Shown here: in pieces, positions 46,261-55,061 of the stretch | Layout: each line of letters starts with the position of its first letter | How positions within the stretch are numbered: position 1 is the stretch's first letter | Assembly (NCBI RefSeq): GCF_031846275.1 | Contig: NZ_JAVRIB010000006.1 | Coordinates: forward strand, 124,001 to 188,000 | DNA from: Spectribacter hydrogenoxidans | GTDB taxonomy: Bacteria; Pseudomonadota; Gammaproteobacteria; Nevskiales; Salinisphaeraceae | Direction of reading: 5' to 3' | DNA: 64,000 nt | Translations under genes and position numbers: made by a program | The notes under the pieces: generated by a model | Database searches by the model: none | Seen by the model: the letters and a program-made list of their open reading frames with translations, nothing else | Told to the model about the DNA's origin: nothing

Positions 46261-46911
46261 TCAGGGGGCCAGGCGCTGCAACCGCCAGCGCTGGTCGCTG
46301 CGCCGATAGACCAGTCGATCGTGCAACCGATTGCGCCGGCCCTGCCAGAACTCGATGGCCCGGGGGCTCAGATTGTAGCCGCCCCAGTGTGCGGGCCGCG
46401 GCACCGGGCCGTTGTCGCCGAACCGCTCCGCCGTCTGTTCATAGGCGCGCTCCAGGGTCTGCCGGTCGGCAATGACGCGGCTCTGGGGTGAGGCATGGGC
46501 ACCGATGCGGCTGCCGCGGGGGCGCGAAGCGAAGTAGCTGTCGGAATCGGCGGGCGGGATGGGGACGATCTCGCCCTCGATGCGCACCTGGCGTTCCAGC
46601 CGGTCCCACCAGAACACCAGCGCTGCGTGCGGGTTGGCGTTGATTTCCCGCCCCTTGCGGCTGTCGTAGTTGGTGTAGAAGCGAAAACCCTGGTCGTCGA
46701 ACCCCTTAAGCAGCACCGTCCGGGCGGAGGGCTTGCCCAGTGGATCGGCGGTGGCCAACGTCATGGCGGTGGGATCGAACAGATCGGCCGCACGGGCCTG
46801 CTCGAACCAGGCGGCAAACAGTGCCATGGGGTCCGCGGGGACCCGGTCTTCGGTGAGATCGTCCTGATCGAGTTCGGCATGCCAGCCGCTTTCACCGGGG
46901 TTGTCGCTCAC
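46261..46911 (-). CDS. pdxH: Pyridoxamine/pyridoxine 5'-phosphate oxidase
   Basis: A 216-residue FMN enzyme that makes pyridoxal 5'-phosphate. Recognised blocks are SARTVLLKGFDDQGFRFYTN, S-R-K-G-R-E-I-N-A-N-P-H-A-A-L-V-F-W-W, and the C-terminal W-G-G-Y-N-L-S-P-R-A-I-E-F-W-Q-G-R, ending in R-L-A-P as in E. coli PdxH. The GTG start overlaps the dodecin stop (GTGA). Co-transcription of two flavin-binding proteins, a flavin store and an FMN enzyme, makes functional sense. Confidence 0.96.
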   Translation of the reverse strand: MSDNPGESGWHAELDQDDLTEDRVPADPMALFAAWFEQARAADLFDPTAMTLATADPLGKPSARTVLLKGFDDQGFRFYTNYDSRKGREINANPHAALVFWWDRLERQVRIEGEIVPIPPADSDSYFASRPRGSRIGAHASPQSRVIADRQTLERAYEQTAERFGDNGPVPRPAHWGGYNLSPRAIEFWQGRRNRLHDRLVYRRSDQRWRLQRLAP

Positions 46912-47123
46912 TCGACGGTTTCCATGGTGAAGCCGAGCCTGACGGTTACCTGCCAGTGGGCGACGACACCGTCCTCAACATGCCCGCGGGTGTCGGTGAC
47001 CTCGAACCAGCGGATGTGGCGCAGGCTCTGGGCGGCCTCGTGCACGGCGTTCTCGATTGCTTCCTGAATGCTGTTCGGCGAGGAACCGACGAGTTCGGTG
47101 ATCTTGTAGACGTGTCCAGTCAT
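46908..47123 (-). CDS. Dodecin family flavin-binding protein
   Basis: A 71-residue protein with the dodecin pattern: V-Y-K-I-T-E-L-V-G-S-S-P-N-S-I-Q-E-A-I near the start, then the flavin-stacking Trp in R-H-I-R-W-F-E-V-T-D-T-R-G, and a final beta strand with H-W-Q-V-T-V-R-L-G-F. Dodecins are dodecameric flavin stores. The ATG at 47123 has GGAG 8 bp upstream; the frame to 47132 is less likely. First gene of the dodecin-pdxH operon. Confidence 0.92.
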   Translation of the reverse strand: MTGHVYKITELVGSSPNSIQEAIENAVHEAAQSLRHIRWFEVTDTRGHVEDGVVAHWQVTVRLGFTMETVE

Positions 47124-47280
47124 GGCAGCCACTCCGTGGTTGTCGGCATGGGGTTTTCAGCCTAGGGCTTGAGCGGTTGCTTGCGCAACGCCTTGCCGGC
47201 TGGCGTTATGGACCCGGATGGGCGGGTCGAACCGGCCGGTGGCCATGCTAGCCTAGCCCGCTTTCCAGCGGGAGACAGTC

Positions 47281-48267
47281 ATGCGTGCACTCAGAATCGA
47301 CCGGACCGACGACGGCACTCGCGCGGCGCTGCAGGATGTCAGCGTTGACGAGCTTACCGAGGGTAACGTTGTCATTCGTTCCCATTACTCGAGCATCAAC
47401 TACAAGGATGCGCTGGCGGTGACCGGCAAGGGCAAGATCCTGCACCGTTATCCGCTCAACGGCGGCATTGACGTCGCCGGAGTGGTGGAGCAGTCCGGGG
47501 ACGACCGTTTCAAGCCCGGCGACGAAGTGGTCGTCACCGGCTATTTCCTGAGCGAAAAGCGCGATGGCGGTTTCGCCGAGCAGGTGCGGGTGCCGGGCGA
47601 CTGCGTGGTGCCGCGCCCGGACGGCCTCACGCTGTTCGAGACCATGGCGCTGGGCACCGCCGGCTTCACCGCGGGCTACGCTGTGCGCCGGTTGCTGGAA
47701 AACCACCAGACGCCGGACATGGGCCCGATCGCCGTGACCGGCGCCACCGGCGGCGTCGGGTCATTCGCGATCAGCCTGCTGGCGGCCCGGGGGTTCGAGG
47801 TCAAGGCGGTCACCCGCAAGACCGGCTCGGCCGGCGATTATCTGCGCGGGCTGGGCGCGGCCGAGGTGATTTCGCCCGACGACATCCCCGAAGATGGCAA
47901 GCCCATGTCGAAACCCGGCTGGGGCGGGGGCGTGGACAGTGTCGGTGGTGAACTGCTTGCGCGGCTGATCAAGCAGGTGGTGCCCTACGGCAATGTGGCC
48001 GCCATCGGCCTGGCTGGCGGGGTCAAGCTGGAAACCACCGTGCTGCCGTTCATCCTGCGCGGCGTGGGGCTCCAGGGCATTCACTCGGTGGAATGCCCGA
48101 TGGACCGGCGGCTGGCGATCTGGGCCGACCTGGCCGGCGAGCACAAGCCCGTAAAGCTGGACGAGATCGTCAGCCAGATCGTCACCCTCAATCAGGTGGC
48201 CGACGCCTGCGAGGCGATCATCGCCGGCGAGATCACCGGCCGCACCGTCGTCGACCTGCGTGGCTGA
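47281..48267 (+). CDS. acuI: Acrylyl-CoA reductase family zinc-independent MDR oxidoreductase (YhdH/AcuI)
   Basis: A 328-residue NADPH-dependent medium-chain reductase of the YhdH type. It shows SSINYKDALAVTGKGKI near residues 37-55, G-G-I-D-V-A-G-V-V, the nucleotide-binding TGATGGVGSFAISLL, and a late G-L-Q-G-I-H-S-V-E-C-P block. The zinc ligands of alcohol dehydrogenases are missing. In DMSP degraders and E. coli the enzyme detoxifies acrylyl-CoA to propionyl-CoA. prpD of the methylcitrate cycle, 10 kb away, would consume the propionyl-CoA, but no direct link is shown. Confidence 0.9.
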   Translation: MRALRIDRTDDGTRAALQDVSVDELTEGNVVIRSHYSSINYKDALAVTGKGKILHRYPLNGGIDVAGVVEQSGDDRFKPGDEVVVTGYFLSEKRDGGFAEQVRVPGDCVVPRPDGLTLFETMALGTAGFTAGYAVRRLLENHQTPDMGPIAVTGATGGVGSFAISLLAARGFEVKAVTRKTGSAGDYLRGLGAAEVISPDDIPEDGKPMSKPGWGGGVDSVGGELLARLIKQVVPYGNVAAIGLAGGVKLETTVLPFILRGVGLQGIHSVECPMDRRLAIWADLAGEHKPVKLDEIVSQIVTLNQVADACEAIIAGEITGRTVVDLRG

Positions 48268-48679
48268 TACCGACGGCTTCGCACTGCACCCGCGGCTGGC
48301 GTCGGATACCACGCCAGTCGTGGAGCTGGCGCTGTCGCGGGTGTTGCTGATGGACGATGCCCGGTTTCCCTGGCTGATCCTGGTGCCGATGCGCCCCGAT
48401 CTGCGTGAAATCTACGATCTGTCCGCCGGGGATCAGGCGACTCTGTGGCAGGAAGTCAGCCGGGTAGGGGAGATGCTGATGCGGGAAACCGGGGGCGACA
48501 AGCTGAATGTTGCCGCCCTCGGCAATCAGGTGCCGCAACTGCATGTGCACGTCATCGCGCGGCGCACCGATGACCCAGCCTGGCCCGGGCCGGTTTGGGG
48601 TGCAGGGCAGGCCGAGGCTCGTGACCAGCGGGTGCGTGATGCGATTGTTCGGTCATTGCGGGAGGCGATTGAATCCTGA
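48260..48679 (+). CDS. HIT family hydrolase
   Basis: A 139-residue histidine-triad protein. The motif is Q-L-H-V-H-V-I-A-R, the variant of HxHxHxx with Gln in the first position found in a gammaproteobacterial subfamily. An N-terminal F-P-W-L-I-L-V-P-M-R-P block precedes it. Members hydrolyse nucleotide phosphoramidates or dinucleotides. The GTG start overlaps the AcuI stop by 8 bp, so the genes are coupled. Confidence 0.9.
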   Translation: MADTDGFALHPRLASDTTPVVELALSRVLLMDDARFPWLILVPMRPDLREIYDLSAGDQATLWQEVSRVGEMLMRETGGDKLNVAALGNQVPQLHVHVIARRTDDPAWPGPVWGAGQAEARDQRVRDAIVRSLREAIES

Positions 48680-48744
48680 TGCCGAGTCCGGGCCATGTTT
48701 CCGACAGCGATCAGCAATAATCAGAATCACAAATGGAGGCGTCG

Positions 48745-49188
48745 ATGACCGCCGAACAACTCGCCATCCTCTCTGCCGGCGTGTTCTTCACCACCGGGCT
48801 GCTAACCGGTATCTGGAAGTGGCGGGCCATCATGGCCAGCCCGAATGCCGAAGCGCCGTATTACGTCAACGTCGCCCATCGCGCGGCGTTGCTGTACAGC
48901 TTTGCTGCGCTGCTGCTGGCGTTCTTCGCGGCGCGCAGCGTGTGGCCGGAGCTCTGGAATCTGGCCGGAGTGATCGGCAACGTGGTGTTCTATGCCGCAG
49001 CCATCCTGATGTACTGCATTCACGGGTTCCTGCGGGATACGGACAACCAGCTGGCTCGGCCACATCGCCTTGGCAAGAGGGAAATGCCGGCCTGGCAAAT
49101 GACCCTGTTCATGACGTTGCTGGCAGTAGGCGAGGTCGGGGGCTTTCTGATCCTTTTCACCGGCGTGCTCGCGGCCTGGTGGGGTTGA
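48745..49188 (+). CDS. Four-helix integral membrane protein, function unknown
   Basis: A 147-residue protein with four hydrophobic segments (about residues 7-23, 45-66, 73-93 and 115-140). Between helices 1 and 2 is the W-R-A-I-M-A-S-P-N-A-E-A-P-Y-Y-V-N-V-A-H-R block, which looks conserved. I chose the ATG at 48745, with GGAGG 6 bp upstream; the ATG at 48733 is within that ribosome site. I do not recognise a named family. It lies 65 bp after the HIT gene and may be part of the same unit. Confidence 0.7.
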   Translation: MTAEQLAILSAGVFFTTGLLTGIWKWRAIMASPNAEAPYYVNVAHRAALLYSFAALLLAFFAARSVWPELWNLAGVIGNVVFYAAAILMYCIHGFLRDTDNQLARPHRLGKREMPAWQMTLFMTLLAVGEVGGFLILFTGVLAAWWG

Positions 49189-49276
49189 ATTGCAGCCCGC
49201 CGGGCGAGCGGAAACCCGGCAGCTGGGTCATCGTGCCGATTGCCCGCTCGGTCCCGGCGCGCGCCGCCGTGGTGGT

Positions 49277-51553
49277 TCAACCGTCGCCCGGTAGCGGATC
49301 GTCCGCGGCGAAGGCGTCGACCACGTTCTGCATGATGCGGGCGCAGTCGTTGTCACCCATGTTCCAGGGCAACGCCTGGCCGAAGGCGATGGAGCCGGTC
49401 GCGAACACCGCGCCCTCGTTGCGGGTTTTGAACAGCACCATGTCCGCCCGCACCTGGAAGTCCTGCGTGCCACCCAGGCCGGGAAAGTTGAACATGACCT
49501 CTTCGGAGACGTGCGGATAGTTGTCCGAATGTCCTTCGGAGGCGGCGAGCAGCCACGCGCCGGGCGGGGTACCCAGACCAAGGTCGTAGCGGTCGAGCTC
49601 CAGACCGGCTGCGCCGCCCAGCGCCAGGCCGTTGTCACCGAAGACCTCGCCGTCCACGCCGTCAAGAACCCAGGACACCGCGGGATCCTCCGCATCCGGC
49701 AGCTTGCGGTAGGCACTGGACTCGTCCATGCCCTCGCTGGCGAAGCCTACGCCCACGGTCTTTTGGGGGCTGCGGCCGCGGTTGCGCCAGATACCGCTTT
49801 TTTCCCCGGTGGTGGCCAGGTAATGCTCGCCGGCGGCCGCCTGCCAGGCACGCGACCCGGAATCGAGCTTGCGCACCTCCATGCACCATGGTTCGTCGTC
49901 GCGAAAGCCCACCACCCAGTAGTAACCGTTGGCGCCGGTGTAGATGACGCGACCCCCGTGGGCGAGATACTCCTCATGGGCGTCGAGCATGCGCTCCGAG
50001 TAGTACTCCGAGTGGGTGCCGTTGATGACGACGTTGTAGGGCTCGATGGCGGCGAGGCCGTCGCGGTGCAGGTCCTCGTCCGTGATGACGTCGTAGTCGT
50101 GGCCGCTTTGCTCGAGCCACCAGACGATCGACAGATCGGCCGGGAACTGCCACGGCACGCCGGTGGCGGCCATCCGGTGCTTGGGCCGCAACCCCATGAT
50201 CGGGCGGCGATAGGAGGTGTAGCACACGCCCTGGCCGTCGTTGTGGTGGTCGTAGGTGGAGCGCCCCCACTCCGGGTGGGTGCCCAGCAGGTAATCGTAG
50301 TCCGTCAGCATGAGGGTGTGGCCGGTGATGGCCTGGACCTCCGGCGCGTCCAGCACGAAGTGCTCGTTGGCGTAGGCCAGGTAGCTGGCCGTGGGCATGA
50401 GCATGGCGACCTTGGCGCTCGGCTCGGCCGGTCGCACGAAGAACACGATGTGGTCCTCGGTGCCCCCGCCGCGCAGCCGCGCGGCGTAAACCCCGCTGGC
50501 CAGGCCCTTCGGCACCGTCCAGCTGAATGCGGGCCGCCAGCGGCAGTCGACGATGGCGTCGTCGTTGAAATAGATCCCGCCGTACTGCTCGGGCGCCAGT
50601 CGGAAGCAGTCGTCCTTGCCGCGCCAGTTGTAGCCGGTCATGGCGCGCACGGGGCGGTTGACCCCGATGCCGTGCAGCGCGTGCGGCCCGACGTCGTGCA
50701 CAATGTCGCCGATGCCGTCCGCGGTGTAACCAGCGGCGGTGTCCCAGCGGGCCAGCACGCCAGAGCGCGGCGGCTCGCGCCCACCCGAGAGATCGTCCAG
50801 CACAGCACCCTCCATGGCCCCCGCCTGCACGCCGCAACGATCTATCTTGCCGTTGTACAAGCCGGTCACGCGGCGCCCGAGGTTATCATCGGCGGTCTCG
50901 TAGCCGGCGAGCAGCAAGTCGCCGTCGTGGGCGGCCGGGTGTACGCTCAACTCGCCGGCCGCGCGATCGTCGTCGTCGAGGCGCAGCGCCGGGCCGAGCA
51001 AGCTGTTGTAGGCGTTGACCACGGGGGTCTGGTAAAGGGTGACCCGGCGGGAATCGGCTTCGTAGGTTGCCGCCACGAAGTACCAGAGGCGCGCGCGCAG
51101 GGGCTTGGTGGTGGCGACTGCGGCCTCGCGGCGGCCGTCGCCGGCCCAGAAGGTCAGCCGCCCCGCGTCGTCCAGGCCGAGGGCGTAGCCGCGGGTGGTG
51201 GCGTCGTCGTACTTGGCGATGATGGCTTGGCGGCCCTTGTTCGGCGTGGTCGGCCACACAAAGGCGTGCAGGGTGAAATCGCCCGTGGGGTTGAGCCGGC
51301 CGTCGGAGTCCGCCACGCGCACGAAACTGCCCGCCTGGACGGCCTGGTACGACAAGGCCACGCGGCCGTTGCAGTCGGCATCCACCTCGCGCTCCTGGAA
51401 GCCAGGGCCCTCCGGATGCTCGTCGCCGTGGAGTAGGCGAACGATTTGCACCTTCGCTTGCTCCACCCCCTCGGCGCTGGCCATGAAGCGTAGGCTCTCG
51501 CCCGGCCGCACCGTTATGCGGTCGCAATATCCGGTGATGTAAGGCTTGATCAT
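49277..51553 (-). CDS. dmfA2: N,N-dimethylformamidase large (beta) subunit-like protein
   Basis: A 758-residue protein. It opens with a beta-rich domain (MIKPYITGYCDRITVRPGES), followed by a LamG/concanavalin-like domain (about residues 85-240; DFTLHAFVWPTTPNKGRQAI, then Y-A-L-G-L-D). The long catalytic domain contains M-P-T-A-S-Y-L-A-Y-A-N-E, NGTHSEYYSERMLDAHEEYL, and TGANGYYWVVGF. This order and length match the large subunit of N,N-dimethylformamidase, a mononuclear iron amidohydrolase whose iron is held by two Tyr and one Glu; I did not map those residues exactly. GGAAG precedes the ATG at 51553. The small subunit is encoded 22 bp upstream. Confidence 0.82.
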   Translation of the reverse strand: MIKPYITGYCDRITVRPGESLRFMASAEGVEQAKVQIVRLLHGDEHPEGPGFQEREVDADCNGRVALSYQAVQAGSFVRVADSDGRLNPTGDFTLHAFVWPTTPNKGRQAIIAKYDDATTRGYALGLDDAGRLTFWAGDGRREAAVATTKPLRARLWYFVAATYEADSRRVTLYQTPVVNAYNSLLGPALRLDDDDRAAGELSVHPAAHDGDLLLAGYETADDNLGRRVTGLYNGKIDRCGVQAGAMEGAVLDDLSGGREPPRSGVLARWDTAAGYTADGIGDIVHDVGPHALHGIGVNRPVRAMTGYNWRGKDDCFRLAPEQYGGIYFNDDAIVDCRWRPAFSWTVPKGLASGVYAARLRGGGTEDHIVFFVRPAEPSAKVAMLMPTASYLAYANEHFVLDAPEVQAITGHTLMLTDYDYLLGTHPEWGRSTYDHHNDGQGVCYTSYRRPIMGLRPKHRMAATGVPWQFPADLSIVWWLEQSGHDYDVITDEDLHRDGLAAIEPYNVVINGTHSEYYSERMLDAHEEYLAHGGRVIYTGANGYYWVVGFRDDEPWCMEVRKLDSGSRAWQAAAGEHYLATTGEKSGIWRNRGRSPQKTVGVGFASEGMDESSAYRKLPDAEDPAVSWVLDGVDGEVFGDNGLALGGAAGLELDRYDLGLGTPPGAWLLAASEGHSDNYPHVSEEVMFNFPGLGGTQDFQVRADMVLFKTRNEGAVFATGSIAFGQALPWNMGDNDCARIMQNVVDAFAADDPLPGDG

Positions 51554-51575
51554 GATCGCTTCCCGTCCGCGGGTG

Positions 51576-51926
51576 TCACTGGGCCCGCAAGGTTTCGACG
51601 TGCTTGAGGAACACGGCGTGGTAGGCCTCGTTCTCGTCCGTATACACGGTGTCATCGATGGGCTGCGGCGGCTCGCCCGGCGTCACCGGCAGCGCGATGA
51701 CCTGGAACTCGCGGCACGGCTTGCGTACGTACAACCCAAAACGCGGTGGTCGCCGGAAGTAGTTAAGCACCCGCTCGAGCGCGTCGCTGTGCTGGCCCAG
51801 TGGCTGGCGCCGGTGCTCCTCGATCAGGTCGTCGTCGATCAGGTCTTTCACCTGCTCACGCAGGCGCGCGTCAAAGCGATGCAGTACCAGCAGCTGGCGA
51901 TCGGCAGGCAGTTTGGTCGCGGCCAT
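51576..51926 (-). CDS. dmfA1: N,N-dimethylformamidase small (alpha) subunit-like protein
   Basis: A 116-residue protein: L-V-L-H-R-F-D-A-R-L-R-E-Q-V-K-D-L-I-D-D near residue 15, then RVLNYFRRPPRFGLYVRKPC and a C-terminal E-A-Y-H-A-V-F-L-K-H. Size and position, just before the large subunit, fit the alpha subunit of DMFase. The ATG at 51926 has a perfect AGGAGG 5-6 bp upstream; the open frame back to 52097 lacks such a site. The pair would hydrolyse dimethylformamide or another N-substituted formamide; the native substrate is not evident. Confidence 0.78.
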   Translation of the reverse strand: MAATKLPADRQLLVLHRFDARLREQVKDLIDDDLIEEHRRQPLGQHSDALERVLNYFRRPPRFGLYVRKPCREFQVIALPVTPGEPPQPIDDTVYTDENEAYHAVFLKHVETLRAQ

Positions 51927-52384
51927 AGGCCCTCCTCTGCGTGAGAACGCGCCATGTAGCTTGCGATACCTCGGGGCGGGACGCCACAGGTCCAAATGCA
52001 TGACCCGCACGCTGCAGCTGGCGCTTCGTCGAGTATAGGAAGAACAAACGCCCGTTCCTGAGTAGTAGATCGTGGTCTGTCGCGGGGGCTGTTTCATTCA
52101 CGGGGTTTGTCCGCTTGTTTTGTGGCGTCGAGGTGCTCTGGCTGCTGCGTGGCGGTTACGAATTGACGGTCTGGCGGGCAGAATATGGGCTGGCGCCGGC
52201 GCTGGTAGGAGCCGGCGTGTAGCGAGTTAGCAGCCGTGAGTCGAGTTCAGCCAAGTTTTGGGTGAAACGCGAGAACCCCGGGGACCGTAACCATAACCCT
52301 GACTACCATGCCAGGAGGAGTCGCCAGGCTTGGCCTGCGGCTGCGCGCACCGGCGGGGTCGGGAGCCCAATTTTTCGGCAGCCC
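51927..52384. other. Gene-free interval upstream of the DMFase operon
   Basis: About 460 bp lie between the DMFase small subunit and the carotenoid-type membrane protein, both on the minus strand. I see no convincing gene. The region should hold the DMFase promoter on the minus strand and the 3' end of the next message. A long minus-strand open frame runs through it but is out of frame with the real gene and looks like chance in GC-rich DNA. Confidence 0.5.
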
Positions 52385-53251
52385 CTAGGGGTCTCGGCGC
52401 GCGGCCACGAAAAGGCTTGTGACCGCGATGAAGATCAGCGTGAACAGGCTCACCACCGTGGTGCCCTCGAAGATGTCGCCGGTGCGCCACGTGGTGCCGG
52501 AGGGGTCGGTGACCTCGGCGTCCGGCAGCAGTACGAGGTTGAGCGGATACTGCAGACCCATCACCCCGAGCTGGATCGCGGGCAGGGCCCACCACAGCCG
52601 GTCCTGCCCGGTGCGCACCATCCCCGGCCGCCGTGCCGGCAGCAGGGCGAAGAGTTGGAAGGCGATGTAGGTGGTGATCATCCAGCCGATGAAGTTGGAC
52701 AGGGGCACGCCGAAGTAGCCGCCGCCATCCTTCCATATCCAGTTGCGCGCCACCGTGCCGCCGATGGGGTCGATGCAGGCGTCCCAGGCGGTGGTGATGA
52801 ACATCGCTACTACCGGCGTGGCGAACAGCGCCAGCGCGCCCCGGTCGCGGTCCGGTTCCCCCAGCAGCAGGTTGGCCAGCGCCCAGCCCAGGTAGCCCGC
52901 GCTGAAGTAGGCGAAGCCGACGATCACCGGCACGTAGAACAGCTTCGGCCCCATGGCCGGGGTGTGCTCGAAATTGCCGAAGGGCAGGCCCGTGGCGATG
53001 CTCAGGTTCTCCGTCAGGTTCACGACCACGAACATGATTGCCAGGAAGGCGAGCATGGCCGGCAGGCCGTAGCGCTCGCTGCCGTGCACCAGGCCGAACA
53101 GGCTGAGCGACAAGAGTTGGACGTAGTAGGCCTGCGAGCCGATCCCCGGATAGAACAGGCCGGCGAGCAGCGCCACGAACCAGACGCCGGTCAGGGCCAG
53201 GCACAGGGCCCGCGCGCCGGGTGGCGCGCGGTGGGTGAGCGTTTCTGACAT
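52385..53251 (-). CDS. Carotenoid biosynthesis membrane protein (DUF422 / CruF-like)
   Basis: A 288-residue protein with about seven or eight hydrophobic segments. Diagnostic blocks are G-L-P-F-G-N-F-E-H-T and then FITTAWDACIDPIGG and YFGVPLSNFIGWMITTYIAF, as in the DUF422 carotenoid hydratases (CruF and haloarchaeal C50 hydratase). Such enzymes add water to a terminal psi-end of an acyclic carotenoid. No phytoene synthase, desaturase or cyclase gene is in the window, so a substrate would have to be made elsewhere in the genome. Confidence 0.82.
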   Translation of the reverse strand: MSETLTHRAPPGARALCLALTGVWFVALLAGLFYPGIGSQAYYVQLLSLSLFGLVHGSERYGLPAMLAFLAIMFVVVNLTENLSIATGLPFGNFEHTPAMGPKLFYVPVIVGFAYFSAGYLGWALANLLLGEPDRDRGALALFATPVVAMFITTAWDACIDPIGGTVARNWIWKDGGGYFGVPLSNFIGWMITTYIAFQLFALLPARRPGMVRTGQDRLWWALPAIQLGVMGLQYPLNLVLLPDAEVTDPSGTTWRTGDIFEGTTVVSLFTLIFIAVTSLFVAARRDP

Positions 53252-53582
53252 GGGGCGGACTCATCGCATTGTTGTCATACGATCTGCCCATCTTGCCCCG
53301 GAGGCGAGCGTACGTGCTACCGGCACCGTGTCCCGCCGCAGGATGCGCAGCACGTTCATCCGCTCGGGCAGCGCCAGTCTGCGCAGCGGCTGGTTCGCCA
53401 GCAGGCGGTTGTGCAGCTTGACGGCGCGCACGTCCTGGCCCGCCTCGGGACGGAGGCGCTGGCAGGGCCACGCACTCGCTCTCAATGTCGGAGCCCCCGG
53501 CTGGCGGCACTGCGGCGTGGTGCGAGTCATGGTTCGCCTGGAGCAGTCCGGCGGGCGAACCGCCGGCGCGAGTCAAAGGCGC
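53252..53582. other. Interval with a possible gene remnant next to the prpD duplication
   Basis: This 331-bp gap contains an 89-codon minus-strand open frame (53261-53530) with a plausible protein-like stretch (A-V-K-L-H-N-R-L-L-A-N-Q-P-L-R-R-L-A-L-P). It has no convincing start and could be the 3' remnant of a disrupted gene; I cannot identify it. A stem-loop GGTTCGCC...GGCGAACC lies at about 53532-53559, just before the duplicated prpD fragment, and may be a terminator or recombination scar. Confidence 0.35.
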
Positions 53583-54128
53583 TTAGTAAATCCCGCGCGT
53601 TTCCGGCGTCTCCAGGCGGCCAGCATCCACGATCAGGTTGATGGTTGCCAGTTCCTCGCCCGAGAGGGAATCCATGCCGTTGACCGCCTCGATGAAGCGC
53701 GCGCGCTCGGCGTCGCTCACGAGGTCGGCGGTGTAATCCGCCAGCTTGGCTTCGTAATCCGGGCGCTGCCAGGGGGTGTCGCCGCCGGGGTGGGCGTTGG
53801 CGCGGGTCTTCTCGTCCGCCACCTCGGAGCCGTCGGCCAGCGTCACGATCATGCGGCCGCCATAGGCCTGCACGTTCGGGTCCTGGTCGTGGTAGAGGTC
53901 CTCCCAGCGCTGGTCGAACTGCGTCTCGATGCGGGCCATCAGCTTGCGCAGCTCGTCCTTCTCGGCCTGGGTCATCTGATAGGCGCGGTCCTTGTGGAAC
54001 TCGCCGGTCTGGATGCAGCGCGCAATGGCGAACATGATGCTGTGATCCAGCGTGCCGCGGGGTGAATCCGGGTCGATCTTCTGCGGATCCTGCGCATCGG
54101 TGCCGATCACGTGGTGGGTGTAGTGCTA
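53583..54128 (-). pseudogene. Duplicated 3' fragment of prpD
   Basis: This encodes the last ~180 residues of the MmgE/PrpD protein whose complete gene is at 58476-60029. The two copies are direct repeats offset by 4893 bp. The central ~380 bp are identical, while substitutions cluster in the last ~100 bp of coding sequence (for example G-M-D-S-L-S-G-E-E against A-M-D-S-L-S-G-D-S) and near the broken end. Homology stops abruptly at about 54128, where an in-frame TAG is met. The fragment has lost its first two thirds and cannot make a functional enzyme. It marks the left boundary of the CBASS cassette. Confidence 0.92.
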
Positions 54129-54191
54129 AAGGACCCCGATCCCTCTAACTTTTTAACTCTTTCAGTCTTTTCCCTACCATCCGACTAATTT

Positions 54192-55061
54192 TTAAGGCTT
54201 TCGCTTGGACTTTCCAGGCCACGGTAGGTGGCCATCCAACTCCGGCAACAGATCATCATCGTCTTTGCCCTGTCGAATGACTCCTGAACGCGTTTCCTCG
54301 GCGTCTTCACACCAAATTAGCGTCAGGGTTTGATCGTATTTATCCAGATGAATGGCCGCTTCGAAAAATTCACCATCCAGATTGATACGTTCGAACCAAT
54401 CGTCGATCTCAAGTATTGCTGGCTCCGTTTCTTGCTGCCCGGCCCGTGCTCTGAACGAGGCCGAATCTTCAGGTATCGATGTTCGAGGCGTTATCCATCC
54501 GTTGGCATCCCGCAGTCGTGGAGACCGGGATGCGTAGCGCACCTTGCCCGCCTCCGAAAAAACAAATGCACATGGCAACGGCGCCACGGCAGCGAGCCTT
54601 GATCCCGTAGCCGACAAAGTAGCTTCGAAATCGGCAGCCAGGCTTTGAATGGCGGAAAAGCCGAATTCGATCTGTTCAACCTGCGGCTTAAACAGCGTGT
54701 ACGGGAGCAGCAATTCCGCCGCAAACAAGTCGCAGTGCCGCTCGCCCTCTGGCTTGCCTCTGAAACTCCATACTGGGGCGGTTTTATGCTCTGACGGCAG
54801 CTGCAGAATGTAATGTCCTAATTCGTGACAGGCCGTAAATCGTTGCCGCTCATTCGAGTCATTGGCATTGACCACGACAATCAATTTGTCATTGGCTACG
54901 AGGCTATATCCTGCCTCATCCGCTCCGAGATCAGAGTCCGTTTTAAGGCGCCCACCAACGTGAGTGATATAGCCGTCCACCGAGCAGGGAACGGTATTCT
55001 GACCAATTTCTCGGATGAATTGGCGCGCTCTTAGAACAACTTGTAGCTCATCCATCGTCAT
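54192..55061 (-). CDS. capP: CapP-like ImmA/IrrE zinc metallopeptidase
   Basis: A 289-residue protein. The metallopeptidase motif is His79-Glu80-x2-His83 (TACHELGHYIL), and the third ligand is probably Glu116 in RHCDLFAAELLLP. Cys110 in that block is near the position where a cysteine switch has been described for CapP, as I recall. An ImmA/IrrE peptidase paired with an HTH repressor and divergent from CBASS matches the CapH-CapP module, in which CapP cleaves CapH after DNA damage to derepress CBASS. The start is 55061 or 55055, overlapping the capH 3' end. Its DNA is clearly less GC-rich than the flanking chromosome. Confidence 0.85.
   Translation of the reverse strand: MTMDELQVVLRARQFIREIGQNTVPCSVDGYITHVGGRLKTDSDLGADEAGYSLVANDKLIVVVNANDSNERQRFTACHELGHYILQLPSEHKTAPVWSFRGKPEGERHCDLFAAELLLPYTLFKPQVEQIEFGFSAIQSLAADFEATLSATGSRLAAVAPLPCAFVFSEAGKVRYASRSPRLRDANGWITPRTSIPEDSASFRARAGQQETEPAILEIDDWFERINLDGEFFEAAIHLDKYDQTLTLIWCEDAEETRSGVIRQGKDDDDLLPELDGHLPWPGKSKRKP

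Noticed and set aside
49511..51436. 641-codon plus-strand open frame opposite the DMFase large subunit
   Set aside because: Antisense shadow of a conserved gene in GC-rich DNA.
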